Positions 16,651 through 25,069 of a stretch of 64,000 nucleotides of DNA are shown piece after piece. How positions within the stretch are numbered: position 1 is the first letter of the stretch; each line of letters starts with the position of its first letter. Source of the DNA: Phycisphaerales bacterium (GTDB lineage Bacteria > Planctomycetota > Phycisphaerae > Phycisphaerales > UBA1924); NCBI GenBank assembly GCA_035627955.1, contig DASPKU010000001.1, positions 186,001 to 250,000 on the forward strand, given 5' to 3'. Both the position numbers and the translations under genes were made by a program. The notes below the pieces were generated by a model, which worked only from the letters and a program-made list of their open reading frames with translations, did not search any database and was not told the origin of the DNA.

Positions 16651-18078
16651 ATGAGCATGATGACGAGCCGGTTGGTGCGTGTGGTAAGCGTGCTGGTGCT
16701 GCTGGTGGTGACGGTGCAGGCAGTGGTGGCGGGGCCGTTCGATGTGGGCGGGAAGCCGGCCAAGGCGGCGCTGGTGACCTCGGCGGAGGTAAAGCCGGAG
16801 GTGGAGACGCCGAGCTCGCCGATGCTGGACCAGCTGCGGGGTGTGTGGGCAAGGCTGGACGCGAAGGGGTGCCTGGAACTGAGGGCGACGAGCGGCGGGC
16901 CCGTGGTGCCGCTGCCCGGCGCTTGCGAGCGGGTGTACGTGCTGCACCTGGAGGGGGAGCGGAAGGGCGGGCAGGTTGAGCAGGGGACCATCGAGGTGCT
17001 GCGCGATGTGAGGGGCATCTACTACGCGCGGGACCTGTACGAGCAGTCGGCGGGAGGGAAGGCGAAAGGCACGCGGCTGAACGGGCCGAAGTTCTCGCGG
17101 TTGGCGATGAGTTGGGCGAAGTACCGCGGCGAGTACACGAGTGACATCGAGGTAGGGCGGTGGCTCGAGGTGGTTGGGGTGCCGCGGGAGTCCGTGTTTG
17201 CGTTTGATCGCGAGCTGATTTCGGAGCGGATGAACGGCGGGCGGGGGAGCACGCTGGAGCCGAGCCAGCGAAAGGTCGAGGATCAGACGTTCGTGATGCG
17301 GCTGCCGAAGAGGTATGACCCGAAGAGCGCAGCGGGGCTGCTGGTGTTCATCAAGTTCCCGCCGGGGCTGGACCTCACGTTCATGGAGAGGGCCGCGGAT
17401 GAGCTGGGGTTGATCGTGGTGGCGCCGCCCAAGTTCGGGGGGAACACGGTATCGGTTGTGGAGCGGTGGCAGGTGGCGATGGACGCGCTGGAGACCGCGT
17501 GCGAGCGACACCTGGTGGACCCGCGGCGGGTGTACGTGACGGGGTTCTCTGGGGGCGGGCAGGTGGCGACGCACCTGTGGCTGTGCTTCCCGGATGTCTT
17601 CAGCGGGGCGGTGGCGACCGGGGGCATGGCGACGTACGAGGCGATTCCGATTGGGAATGGCACGGCGTGGGCGGCGAGCTTTGGGAGGCCAAAGGCGGAG
17701 TACCTGAAGCTCGCGAAGCAGCAGCGGTGCGTGGCCATCACGGGGAAACATGACTTCAACCAGCGGCCGGTGCGGATGATCGCGGAGTTCTACGAGCGCG
17801 AGGGGCTGAACGTGCGGGTGGATGAGTACGCGGACATGGGGCATACCGAGCCGCTGCCGGAGCGTTTCGCGGATGCGCTGCGGTGGGTCGATGGGCCGTA
17901 TCGGACGAAGCGTGAGGCGGAAGTGGTGGAGGCGCAGCTGCGGCTGGATCAAACGCGGGGGATGGTCGATGAGGCGGCGCGGCGGGCGGCACTGGTTGAG
18001 GTGACACGGGTGGGGGCGTGGTCGCCGGCGGCGTGGGGAGTGGCGGCGGAGCTGGGGGTTGTGCCTGCGGGCAAGTGA
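16651..18078 (+). CDS. Secreted alpha/beta hydrolase (esterase/depolymerase-like)
   Basis: 475 aa from ATG 16651, with GAGG upstream. The Sec signal peptide (SRLVRVVSVLVLLVVTVQAVVAG) indicates export. The nucleophile elbow is GFSGGG near residue 299 in VYVTGFSGGGQVATHLWL, and the likely catalytic His is in DMGHTEPLP near 395. The arrangement resembles PHB-depolymerase or esterase-type secreted hydrolases. The N-terminal 180 residues are unassigned and the C-terminal tail is helical. The substrate is unknown. Confidence 0.82.
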   Translation: MSMMTSRLVRVVSVLVLLVVTVQAVVAGPFDVGGKPAKAALVTSAEVKPEVETPSSPMLDQLRGVWARLDAKGCLELRATSGGPVVPLPGACERVYVLHLEGERKGGQVEQGTIEVLRDVRGIYYARDLYEQSAGGKAKGTRLNGPKFSRLAMSWAKYRGEYTSDIEVGRWLEVVGVPRESVFAFDRELISERMNGGRGSTLEPSQRKVEDQTFVMRLPKRYDPKSAAGLLVFIKFPPGLDLTFMERAADELGLIVVAPPKFGGNTVSVVERWQVAMDALETACERHLVDPRRVYVTGFSGGGQVATHLWLCFPDVFSGAVATGGMATYEAIPIGNGTAWAASFGRPKAEYLKLAKQQRCVAITGKHDFNQRPVRMIAEFYEREGLNVRVDEYADMGHTEPLPERFADALRWVDGPYRTKREAEVVEAQLRLDQTRGMVDEAARRAALVEVTRVGAWSPAAWGVAAELGVVPAGK

Positions 18079-18085
18079 AGGCGGA

Positions 18086-18105
18086 ACACAGAGGGGACGG
18101 AGGGA
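18086..18105. repeat. Solo CACGGAGG-type arm
   Basis: AACACAGAGGGGACGGAGGG downstream of the hydrolase stop, resembling one arm of the inverted-repeat elements at 24381, 37819, 38982 and 45286. No complementary arm is visible nearby; further GCGGAG iterations follow to about 18150. Confidence 0.5.
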
Positions 18106-18197
18106 GGCGCTACCGCGGAGTGACGCGGAGGGGGCGGAGTTTCGCGGAGTGAAAGGCGGGGGGGGAAGGTCGCGGGGCGTGCGGCGTATAAAGCTGG

Positions 18198-20693
18198 GTG
18201 AGTGGTGCGCGCGCGAAAGGCAAGAATGGCAAGCCCCGTGATGGGGGTTCGGACGTTGTGCGCGCGGGTGGGCGGGAGGTCATTGAGGGTTGGCTGGCGT
18301 CGCGGGGGTGGCGGGCGTGGCCGTTTCAGCAGGAGGCGTGGGAGGCGTACGCGGCAGGGCGGAGCGGGCTGATCCAAGTGGCGACGGGGGCGGGGAAGAC
18401 GTACGGGGCGTACCTGGGGCCGCTAGCGGAGCTGATCGATGAGGGGGGCGGGAAGAAGGTTGAGGGGCTGCGGATTCTGTACGTGACGCCGCTGCGGGCG
18501 GTGTCGCGGGATATCGAGCTGGCCCTGAAGGCGCCGGTGCTGGAGCTCTCGCTCAAGATCACCATCGAGTCGCGGACGGGGGACACCTCGGCGTCGGTGC
18601 GGGCGCGGCAGCGCGCGCGGCTGCCCAATGTCCTGATCACGACGCCGGAGTCGCTGTCGCTGCTGCTGACGCGGGAGAACGCGCGGGAGCAGTTGGGCGG
18701 CGTGCGGGCGGTAATCGTCGATGAGTGGCACGAGCTGATGACGGGCAAGCGGGGCACGCAGACGGAGCTGTGCCTGGCGCGGTTGCGGGAGTTTGCGCCC
18801 GACGTGCGGACGTGGGCGATGTCCGCGACGCTGGGGAACATCGAGGAGGCGGCGCGGGCGGTTGTGGGCGTTGGCGTGGAGCCGGCGATCGTGCGGGGGA
18901 AGATGGACCGGCCGGTGATCGTGGACACGGTGCTGCCGAAAAACCTGAGGACGCTGCCGTGGGCGGGGCACCTGGGGCTGGTGATGCTGCCGGAGGTAGT
19001 GGAGGCGCTTGACCCTGAGGTGCCGACGCTGCTGTTCACGAACACGCGGTCGCAGGCGGAGCGGTGGTTCCACGCGATCCACTACGCGAAGCCGGAGTGG
19101 GGGCCCATTATGGCCCTGCACCACGGGTCGATCGATCGCGAGGAGCGAGAGCGGGTGGAATATGGGCTCAAGCACGGGCTGATCCGCATCTGCGTGGCGA
19201 CTTCGTCGCTGGATCTGGGTGTGGACTTTTCGCCGGTGGAGCGGGTGTTCCAGATCGGGTCGCCCAAGGGGATCGCGCGGGTGGCGCAGCGGGCGGGGCG
19301 GAGCAGCCACCGGCCGTTTACGCCCTGCCGGATCACGTGCGTGCCGACGCACGCGCTGGAGCTGTTCGAGGTGGCGGCGGCGCGGCGGGCGCTGGATGCG
19401 GGGGAGATTGAGCCGCGCATGCCGATGAGCAAGCCGCTGGATGTGCTGTCGCAGCACCTGGTGACGTGCGCGCTGGGGGGCGGGTTTGCGGCGGAGGAAA
19501 TGTACGAGGAAGTGCGGCGGGCGTGGTCGTACCGGGAGCTGACGCGGCAGGAGTTTGAGTGGGCGCTGGCGCTGGTGCGGGATGGGGGCGGGACGCTGAG
19601 CGCGTACCCCGATTACCACCGCGTGCAGCTGGGGGAGGATGGGAAGTACCACGTCACCAAGCCGAAGGTCGCAACGCTGCACCGGTTGAATGTCGGGACG
19701 ATCACCGGCGACACGTCGATGGACATCCGGATGGTGCGGGGGCGGAGCCTGGGGCGGATCGAGGAGAACTTCATCGCGCAGCTGCGGGAGGGGCAGCAGT
19801 TCGTGTTCGCGGGGAAGGTGCTGAAGTTCGCGTTCATCAAGGACCTGACGGCGTACGTGCGGCCGGGGAAGGGGAAGGTGACGTATACGCCGATGTGGGG
19901 CGGGACGAAGCTGCCCATCAGCGAGAGCCTGGCGGAGGCCATCCGGCGGGAGCTGGAGCGGGCCGCGAAGGGGGAGTTTGACTGCATCGAGCTGGAGGCG
20001 GCGCGCCCGCTGGCGGAGGTGCAGCAGCGGTGGTCGCACGTGCCGGCGCACGATGAGGTGCTGGTGGAGATCGTGCGGACGCGGGAGGGGACGCACCTGT
20101 TCGTGTTCCCCTTTGAGGGGAGGCAGGTGAGCGGGGGGCTCGCGGCGGTGCTGGCGTTGCGGCTGTCGAGGCTGAAGAAGGCGTCGTTCTCGCTGGCGGC
20201 GAACGACTACGGGTTTGAGATCCTGTGCGCGGAGGAGTTCCCGTTCGCGGAGCTGCTGACGCGGGAGTTGTTCACGCGCGAGCGGCTCGTGGAAGACACG
20301 CTGGAGAGCGTGAACATCACGCAGCTGGCGCGCCAGCAGTTCCGGGACATCGCGCGGGTGGCGGGGCTGGTCTTCCAGAGCTACCCGGGGTCCAGGAAGA
20401 GCGGGCGGCAGTTCCAGGCGGGGGCGGGGCTGCTGTTTGATGTGCTCAACGACTTTGACCCGGGGAACCTGCTGCTCCACCAGGCCAGGCGGGAGGTGAT
20501 GGACAAGCACTTTGAGCAGAGCCGGCTCGCGCGTACGCTGGACCGCATCGCGGCGTCGAGGCTCGTGGTGGTGGAGCCGGAGCGGCTGACGCCGCTGTCG
20601 TTCCCGCTGCTGCTGGAGCGGCAGGCGGCGACGCTGACGAGCGAGAGCCTGGCGGAGCGGGTGGAGAAGATGAAGAGGGTGTGGGAGGTGTGA
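18198..20693 (+). CDS. Lhr-like DEXH helicase of the ligase-associated DNA-damage set
   Basis: An 831-aa superfamily 2 helicase. Walker A is ATGAGKTYGAYL near residue 62, motif II is DEWH (VDEWHELM) near 175, motif III is SATLGN, and QRAGRSSHRP is motif VI. A long C-terminal region follows. Length and the directly following PdeM-like gene (stop and start share a base, TGATG) identify the helicase found beside ATP-dependent ligase, exonuclease and PdeM in many bacteria. The ligase and exonuclease genes are absent here. GTG 18198 is the only early start; no clear ribosome site is visible. Confidence 0.9.
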   Translation: MSGARAKGKNGKPRDGGSDVVRAGGREVIEGWLASRGWRAWPFQQEAWEAYAAGRSGLIQVATGAGKTYGAYLGPLAELIDEGGGKKVEGLRILYVTPLRAVSRDIELALKAPVLELSLKITIESRTGDTSASVRARQRARLPNVLITTPESLSLLLTRENAREQLGGVRAVIVDEWHELMTGKRGTQTELCLARLREFAPDVRTWAMSATLGNIEEAARAVVGVGVEPAIVRGKMDRPVIVDTVLPKNLRTLPWAGHLGLVMLPEVVEALDPEVPTLLFTNTRSQAERWFHAIHYAKPEWGPIMALHHGSIDREERERVEYGLKHGLIRICVATSSLDLGVDFSPVERVFQIGSPKGIARVAQRAGRSSHRPFTPCRITCVPTHALELFEVAAARRALDAGEIEPRMPMSKPLDVLSQHLVTCALGGGFAAEEMYEEVRRAWSYRELTRQEFEWALALVRDGGGTLSAYPDYHRVQLGEDGKYHVTKPKVATLHRLNVGTITGDTSMDIRMVRGRSLGRIEENFIAQLREGQQFVFAGKVLKFAFIKDLTAYVRPGKGKVTYTPMWGGTKLPISESLAEAIRRELERAAKGEFDCIELEAARPLAEVQQRWSHVPAHDEVLVEIVRTREGTHLFVFPFEGRQVSGGLAAVLALRLSRLKKASFSLAANDYGFEILCAEEFPFAELLTRELFTRERLVEDTLESVNITQLARQQFRDIARVAGLVFQSYPGSRKSGRQFQAGAGLLFDVLNDFDPGNLLLHQARREVMDKHFEQSRLARTLDRIAASRLVVVEPERLTPLSFPLLLERQAATLTSESLAERVEKMKRVWEV

Positions 20694-20729
20694 TGTCGGA
20701 TGTGGGATATCGAATGTCGGATGTGGGGG
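20693..20729. repeat. CGGATGT-type short repeat tract at the pdeM start
   Basis: Iterations of ATGTCGGATGTGGGATAT and AATGTCGGATGTGGGG. It supplies the ATG codons that now open pdeM. Confidence 0.65.
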
Positions 20730-21400
20730 AGACCACCGAGATGAAGACATCTCGGTGGCACGGTGCGCTGCAGGTAGAGGTGGCTGGCGAAGAGGTGTGG
20801 CTGCTGCCGCACCGGGCGGCGTACTGGGCGCGGGCACGGACGCTGCTCATAGCGGATGTGCACTTGGACAAGTGCGAGGCGATGCGGGTGAACGGGATGC
20901 CGGTGCCGCGGGTGATGGATGAGGTGATCGCGCGGCTGGAGGATGCGGTGCGGGTGACGGGGGCGGCGCGGGTGATGGTGCTCGGGGACCTGCTGCACGC
21001 GCCGGCGGGGTTGACCGGGGCCATGATCGAGTGCTTCGCCGCTTGGCGGGCTTCGAGCAGCGTGGAGCTGGCGCTGGTGCCAGGGAACCACGACCGCGGG
21101 CTGCGCCACGTGCAGGACGCGTGGCGGATGACGGTGCTGCCGGAGGTGTACGAGGAAGGGCCGTTCACGTTCACGCACGTGCCGGCGCCGATGGCGGGGC
21201 GGTTCGTGTGGGGCGGGCACCTGCACCCTGCGGTGACGCTGCGGAGCAGCGCGGACTCTATCAAAATGGCGTGCTTCCACGTGGGGGCGGGGGTGGGCGT
21301 GCTGCCGGCGTTCTCCAGGTTCACGGCGGGGGGGCCGCTCTCGCGCGGGCGTGGAGACGGGGTGTTCGCGGTGGCGGGTGACCGGGTCGTGCCGGTGTAG
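20693..21400 (+). CDS. pdeM: PdeM-type metallophosphoesterase, ligase-associated
   Basis: A 235-aa calcineurin-like phosphoesterase coupled to the helicase gene by TGATG. Metal-site motifs are ADVHLDK near residue 61, GDLLH near 100, GNHDR near 125 and GGHLHP near 173. Family members normally begin just before a segment like LQVEVAGEEVWLLPHRA. Here about 24 extra codons precede it, made of a CGGATGT tract (20693-20729) and hairpin copy C (20732-20764). ATG 20741 inside the hairpin is an alternative start. The proposed role is nuclease or phosphodiesterase in double-strand break repair. Confidence 0.88.
   Translation: MSDVGYRMSDVGETTEMKTSRWHGALQVEVAGEEVWLLPHRAAYWARARTLLIADVHLDKCEAMRVNGMPVPRVMDEVIARLEDAVRVTGAARVMVLGDLLHAPAGLTGAMIECFAAWRASSSVELALVPGNHDRGLRHVQDAWRMTVLPEVYEEGPFTFTHVPAPMAGRFVWGGHLHPAVTLRSSADSIKMACFHVGAGVGVLPAFSRFTAGGPLSRGRGDGVFAVAGDRVVPV
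20732..20764. repeat. AAGA-loop hairpin, copy C (identical to copy A)
   Basis: The same 33 bp as 9441-9473: stem 20733-20743, loop AAGA 20744-20747, stem 20748-20758, tail CACGGT. It lies in frame within the first codons of pdeM, directly after a CGGATGT-type tract. Confidence 0.85.
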
Positions 21401-21503
21401 TGGCGGGAAACTTGGTGTTCAGTTGGGTTGATGAGCCCTTGTGGCGCAGTGCTCTCGCGGGGGCTCGTTGACGCGCCCGGAAATCGGGTCTCTGATATCC
21501 GTT

Positions 21504-23282
21504 ATGGATCCGATGGAGCAGCCGGGGGGGCGTGAGGCGGCGGCCGGGACGCGCGGGGCTTTCGCGCGGTTCGACGGCGGGCCTTCCGAGCCCAGGTCGA
21601 AGGGGCCGGAATCGCCTCCGCAGCCGGCGGTGGCGAGTGTGGCTGAGGCGGCACTCAAAAGTGCTGAGCACCTTGTCGCCGAGAATGTGCAAGTAAGGGC
21701 GGAGCGGGACCAGGCGCGGGCGGCGCTGGAGGCGGTGGCGCGGACGCTGCCTGTGGCGATCTGGCTGGCGCACGACGTGGGCTGCGAGGTCGTCACGGGG
21801 AACGCGGAGGCGCACCGGCAGTACCGGATGGTGCATGAGAGCAAAGGGCCGATGTCGCAGGTGGGCGCGGCGGTGTCGCTCAACTTTGCACCGAGCGGGA
21901 GCGCATGCCTGGGGTGGGCGACGTTCCTGCACGATGGGGTGGAGGTGAAGCCGGAGGAGTTTCCGATCGCGATCGCTGCGCGGGAGGCGCGGGAGGTGCG
22001 GGGGTACGAGATGGACATCGTGTTCAGGGACGGCGAGAGCCGGACGCTGTGCATTGACGCCGCACCGATTCTGGACGAGCACGGACGCTCGACCGGGGCG
22101 GTGGCGGCGTCGCTGGACATCACGCAGATCCGGGAACGGGAGAAGCGGCTGCAGCGGAGCGAGGCGCGGTTCCAGACGCTGCTCAAGTCGGTGAACGCGC
22201 TGCTGTGCATCACCGACGGGGAGCTGCGGATGACCGAGCCGCTGCCGGCGTGGGAGCGGTTCACGCAGCAGCCGTTCGAGCAGGCGCAAGGGTTCGGGTG
22301 GGAGAACGCGATCCATCCTGCGGACCGCGAGCAGGTGCGGGCAGCGGTGGCGGAGGCGGTGAAGAGCGGCGCCGCGTTCAAGGCGCGTTACCGGTTGTGG
22401 CAGGGGGCGCCGGGGCGGCCGTTCACGCCGGGGGTGGAGGGTACGGGCGAGTGGCGGCACATCGACGACACCTCAGGGCCGGTGTTCAATGCCAAGGGCG
22501 AGCTGTGCGAGTGGGCGGGGATGATGGTGGACCGGACGGAGCAGCACTTCGCCGAGGAGGCGGCCGCGGCTCACGCGCGGGCGCTGGCGAGGAGCAATCA
22601 GGACCTGGAGGAGTTCGCGCACGTGGCGGCGCATGACCTGAAGGAGCCGCTGCGGGGGCTGCGGCTATTGGCCAAGTTCCTCGAGGATGACCTGGAAGAC
22701 CGGCTGCAGGACAAGGACCGCGAGCGGCTGAAGGGGATCCAGGCGCTGTGCGGGCGGATGCAGTCGCTGATGGACTCGCTGCTGGAGTCGGCGCGGGTGA
22801 ACAGCGAGGTGCTGAAGCTGGAGCCGACGACGCTGGCGCGTCCGCTAAAGGAAGCGGTGTCGATGCTGGCGGGGCGGATCGCCGAGAGCGGCGCGGAGGT
22901 GACGGCGGATGGGGGCCTTGGGGAAATCGGCGTGCGCTGCGACGTGGCGCGGACGGCGCAGGTGCTGTCGAACCTGATCGCCAATGGGCTCAAGTACAAC
23001 GAGAGCGCGGTGAAGCAGGTGCGGATCAGCGCGTCGGTGGACGCGAAGGGGTGGGTGACCGTGCGGGTCGCGGACAACGGGATCGGAATCCCGCCCGAGC
23101 AGTTCGAGGCGATCTTCCGGATGTTCCGGCGGTTGCACGGGAGAGAGGGTTACGGCGGGGGGACGGGGGCTGGGCTGGCGATTGCCCGAAAAATCGTGGA
23201 GCGGCACGGGGGGAAGATGTGGGCCGAGTCGCGGGGGCGGGGCGAGGGGAGTACGTTCGCGTTCACTTTGCCGGGCGCGTAG
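21504..23282 (+). CDS. PAS-domain sensor histidine kinase
   Basis: 592 aa from ATG 21504; the frame is open to 21441 and the start is uncertain. After a short coiled coil come two PAS-like domains (about residues 75-220 and 225-360). Next is a HisKA region with the phosphoacceptor in FAHVAAHDLKEPLRG near residue 373, and a HATPase domain with N box NLIANGLKYN, G1 DNGIGIP and G2 GTGAGLAI. There is no membrane segment, so it is a cytoplasmic sensor. The H-box form (HDLKEPLR) is the phytochrome/light-regulated subtype. No response regulator is adjacent, so it is an orphan kinase. Confidence 0.92.
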   Translation: MDPMEQPGGREAAAGTRGAFARFDGGPSEPRSKGPESPPQPAVASVAEAALKSAEHLVAENVQVRAERDQARAALEAVARTLPVAIWLAHDVGCEVVTGNAEAHRQYRMVHESKGPMSQVGAAVSLNFAPSGSACLGWATFLHDGVEVKPEEFPIAIAAREAREVRGYEMDIVFRDGESRTLCIDAAPILDEHGRSTGAVAASLDITQIREREKRLQRSEARFQTLLKSVNALLCITDGELRMTEPLPAWERFTQQPFEQAQGFGWENAIHPADREQVRAAVAEAVKSGAAFKARYRLWQGAPGRPFTPGVEGTGEWRHIDDTSGPVFNAKGELCEWAGMMVDRTEQHFAEEAAAAHARALARSNQDLEEFAHVAAHDLKEPLRGLRLLAKFLEDDLEDRLQDKDRERLKGIQALCGRMQSLMDSLLESARVNSEVLKLEPTTLARPLKEAVSMLAGRIAESGAEVTADGGLGEIGVRCDVARTAQVLSNLIANGLKYNESAVKQVRISASVDAKGWVTVRVADNGIGIPPEQFEAIFRMFRRLHGREGYGGGTGAGLAIARKIVERHGGKMWAESRGRGEGSTFAFTLPGA

Positions 23283-23310
23283 GGCGGGCGCGGGCGGGGC
23301 CGAACATATT

Positions 23311-23345
23311 CTCGGATGTGCGGTTTGGGATGTGGGATGCGGGGC
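23311..23345. repeat. CGGATGT-type short repeat tract
   Basis: CTCGGATGTGCGG, TTTGGGATGTGGGATGCGG: a degenerate tract between the converging kinase and atpC genes. Confidence 0.45.
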
Positions 23346-23366
23346 GAAGCGAGCGGTCGGCGCGAA

Positions 23367-23810
23367 TCAGATTGCGCCGCGCGTCTTGACCAGGTGCATC
23401 TTGGCACGGGCGCGCTGGCGGTCCTTGTTGCGCTTCTCGAGTTCGGTGGCGCGGGCGTCGGGGGACGAGGCCGTCGGGGCCGCCTGGGCGGCGCGGAGCT
23501 CGGCCTCGGCGTCGGCCATGGTGAGGTTCTCGGCGGGGACAGCCCTTTCGGCGAGGATGGTCAGCTCGTCGCCGGCCATCTTCACGAAACCGTCCTCAAC
23601 CAGGAACGCGCGGCTGCCGCCCTGGCCCTTGTCGCTGTCGGCGAAGTCGATGCGGAGCTCGCCCAGGCCCAGGCGGGCGAGGATGGGGGCGCGCCCGGGC
23701 AGGATGCCCATGAGGCCGTCCCACGCCGGAATGGAGACGTACTTGACCTGATCGTCCACCAGGGCGGCGGTGGGGGTCACGAGCTTGCAGCGGAAGGACT
23801 TCTTGGCCAA
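23367..23810 (-). CDS. atpC: ATP synthase F1 epsilon subunit, solitary
   Basis: A 147-aa protein with the epsilon beta-sandwich domain (FRCKLVTPTAALVDDQVKYV, then WDGLMGILPGRAPILARLG) and a charged C-terminal helix (ATELEKRNKDRQRARAKMHL). It starts at TTG 23810, supported by AGGAG 10 bases upstream. Epsilon normally follows atpD in the atp operon. Here its upstream neighbour is divergent and the downstream one is convergent, so it must have its own promoter and be separated from the rest of the synthase genes. Confidence 0.92.
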   Translation of the reverse strand: MAKKSFRCKLVTPTAALVDDQVKYVSIPAWDGLMGILPGRAPILARLGLGELRIDFADSDKGQGGSRAFLVEDGFVKMAGDELTILAERAVPAENLTMADAEAELRAAQAAPTASSPDARATELEKRNKDRQRARAKMHLVKTRGAI

Positions 23811-23926
23811 GGCGGTGAACTCCTGGTGGGGGCCAATAGTACGCGCGTGGGGAGGCCTTGGGAACCCTCCGCGGGGGATCCCGCGAGGTGCGAAACGGGC
23901 GAGTGCCCAATCCGTATGAGGGTTGT

Positions 23927-24373
23927 ATGACAGCGTCGCAGGTCAACATGGCGGTACTGGTCGGCCTGATGATCGGCCTGTCCCTCGGGTCGGTGTGGCT
24001 GGTCATGTGGGCGATGGGGTTCGTCACAGGGTGGCGGAAGCTTGCAGCCCAGTTCCCGGCGCGGGAGCCCCTCGCAAACGCGGCCAGCGCGTTCGGGAGC
24101 ATCGGGTTTCATTCGCTCGGAAACTACAACAACTGCGTGCGGTTCCGCATGGACGAGGAGTGCCTGCACGTGCGGATGATCCCGCTCTTCGAGAAGTCGC
24201 ACCCGCCGATGTCGGTGCCGTGGGAGGCGGTGGAGGTGGTGGACGAGAAGGCGGGGTGGGGCGGGTTCTGCCGCGTGAAGATCGCGGGGGTGCCGGTGCG
24301 GGTGCCGCGGAAGGTGATCGCGCGGGAGTTGGAGTTGCGGCGGGAGCTGGAGGGGCTGCGTGCTCCTGCGTGA
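23927..24373 (+). CDS. Small membrane-anchored hypothetical protein
   Basis: 148 aa from ATG 23927 with GAGGG upstream. One N-terminal membrane helix (MAVLVGLMIGLSLGSVWLVM) leads into a soluble domain beginning after residue 45. In it, the SIGFHSLGNYNNCVRFRMDE and VPWEAVEVVDEKAGWGGF segments suggest a PH-like beta barrel with a C-terminal amphipathic helix. It is divergent from atpC. Function unknown. Confidence 0.75.
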   Translation: MTASQVNMAVLVGLMIGLSLGSVWLVMWAMGFVTGWRKLAAQFPAREPLANAASAFGSIGFHSLGNYNNCVRFRMDEECLHVRMIPLFEKSHPPMSVPWEAVEVVDEKAGWGGFCRVKIAGVPVRVPRKVIARELELRRELEGLRAPA

Positions 24374-24380
24374 AGCACGT

Positions 24381-24530
24381 AACCACGGAGACACAGAGGC
24401 ACGGAGGGTACACAGAGGAAGGCGAGAAGAAGGACGGGAAGGCGGGAGGGAAGGTGGATCGGAGAGAGCGTGTGAGGAGTGGAATGGATCCAATCCGTCG
24501 CCTTTCTCTGTGCCTCTGTTGCTCTGTGGT
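24381..24530. repeat. CACGGAGG-type inverted-repeat element, copy a
   Basis: The left arm (24381-24407, ACCACGGAGACACAGAGGCA...) and right arm (24505-24530) are imperfect inverted repeats of about 26 bp, enclosing a purine-rich interior. It fills the space between two converging genes. Similar elements are at 37819, 38982, 45286 and 47198. Confidence 0.75.
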
Positions 24531-24538
24531 GAATGTCT

Positions 24539-24877
24539 TTAGATGGCCGCGCGGAGTTCCTGGTCGATGCGGGGGAGCCAGCGGCGGGCTTTGGCGGCGT
24601 CGAACTTGAGGGGGAGGGGGGCGGGGGCGTCGTTGCGGAGGACGTACTCGATGACGGCCTGGACGACGCGGGAGGGGGCGCTTGCGCCGCCGCACCAGTA
24701 GTCGTGGTCACGCCAGGAGAGGGTGACGGTGTGCTCCTGGGCGCCTTCGGTGCGGTGGATGATGACGAGGTAGGACCAGCCGCCGGGGCGTTCCTCCTCG
24801 GTCTGCACTTCCACGCGGGGGATGTCGTGGGCCTTGGGGAGCATGGGAGAACGGATCGTTGCCTCCGCGTGGACCAT
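24539..24877 (-). CDS. Hypothetical protein of about 112 aa
   Basis: A soluble protein. Central features are RVEVQTEEERPGGWSYLVII, then VTLSWRDHDYWCGGASAPSR and a C-terminal helix (KARRWLPRIDQELRAAI). The pattern of a beta-hairpin domain with SW-DHDYW-GG-PSR suggests a conserved planctomycete family of unknown function. ATG 24844 (MLPKAHDIPR) is an alternative start; neither has a convincing ribosome site. Divergent from scpB. Confidence 0.7.
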   Translation of the reverse strand: MVHAEATIRSPMLPKAHDIPRVEVQTEEERPGGWSYLVIIHRTEGAQEHTVTLSWRDHDYWCGGASAPSRVVQAVIEYVLRNDAPAPLPLKFDAAKARRWLPRIDQELRAAI

Positions 24878-25069
24878 ACACGATGTGGATGAGTCCACAA
24901 TCACCTATCGGCGAAGGTGGGACCAAGGTTGGGGAGAACCATCGGAAATGCGGGGGATGGCTGGCGGGTGCGCTGCTGGGAACACCGGGGCGGGGCCGGG
25001 TTGGTACACTTGCGCGGCAGGGGTCGGAGACCCCGCAACGAGCAGCGCAAGCCCGGAGGATCCGGTCGC

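Noticed and set aside
18423-20837. 804-codon minus-strand frame opposite the helicase
   Set aside because: Pro/Arg/His-rich shadow with no recognisable fold; the plus strand has all helicase motifs.
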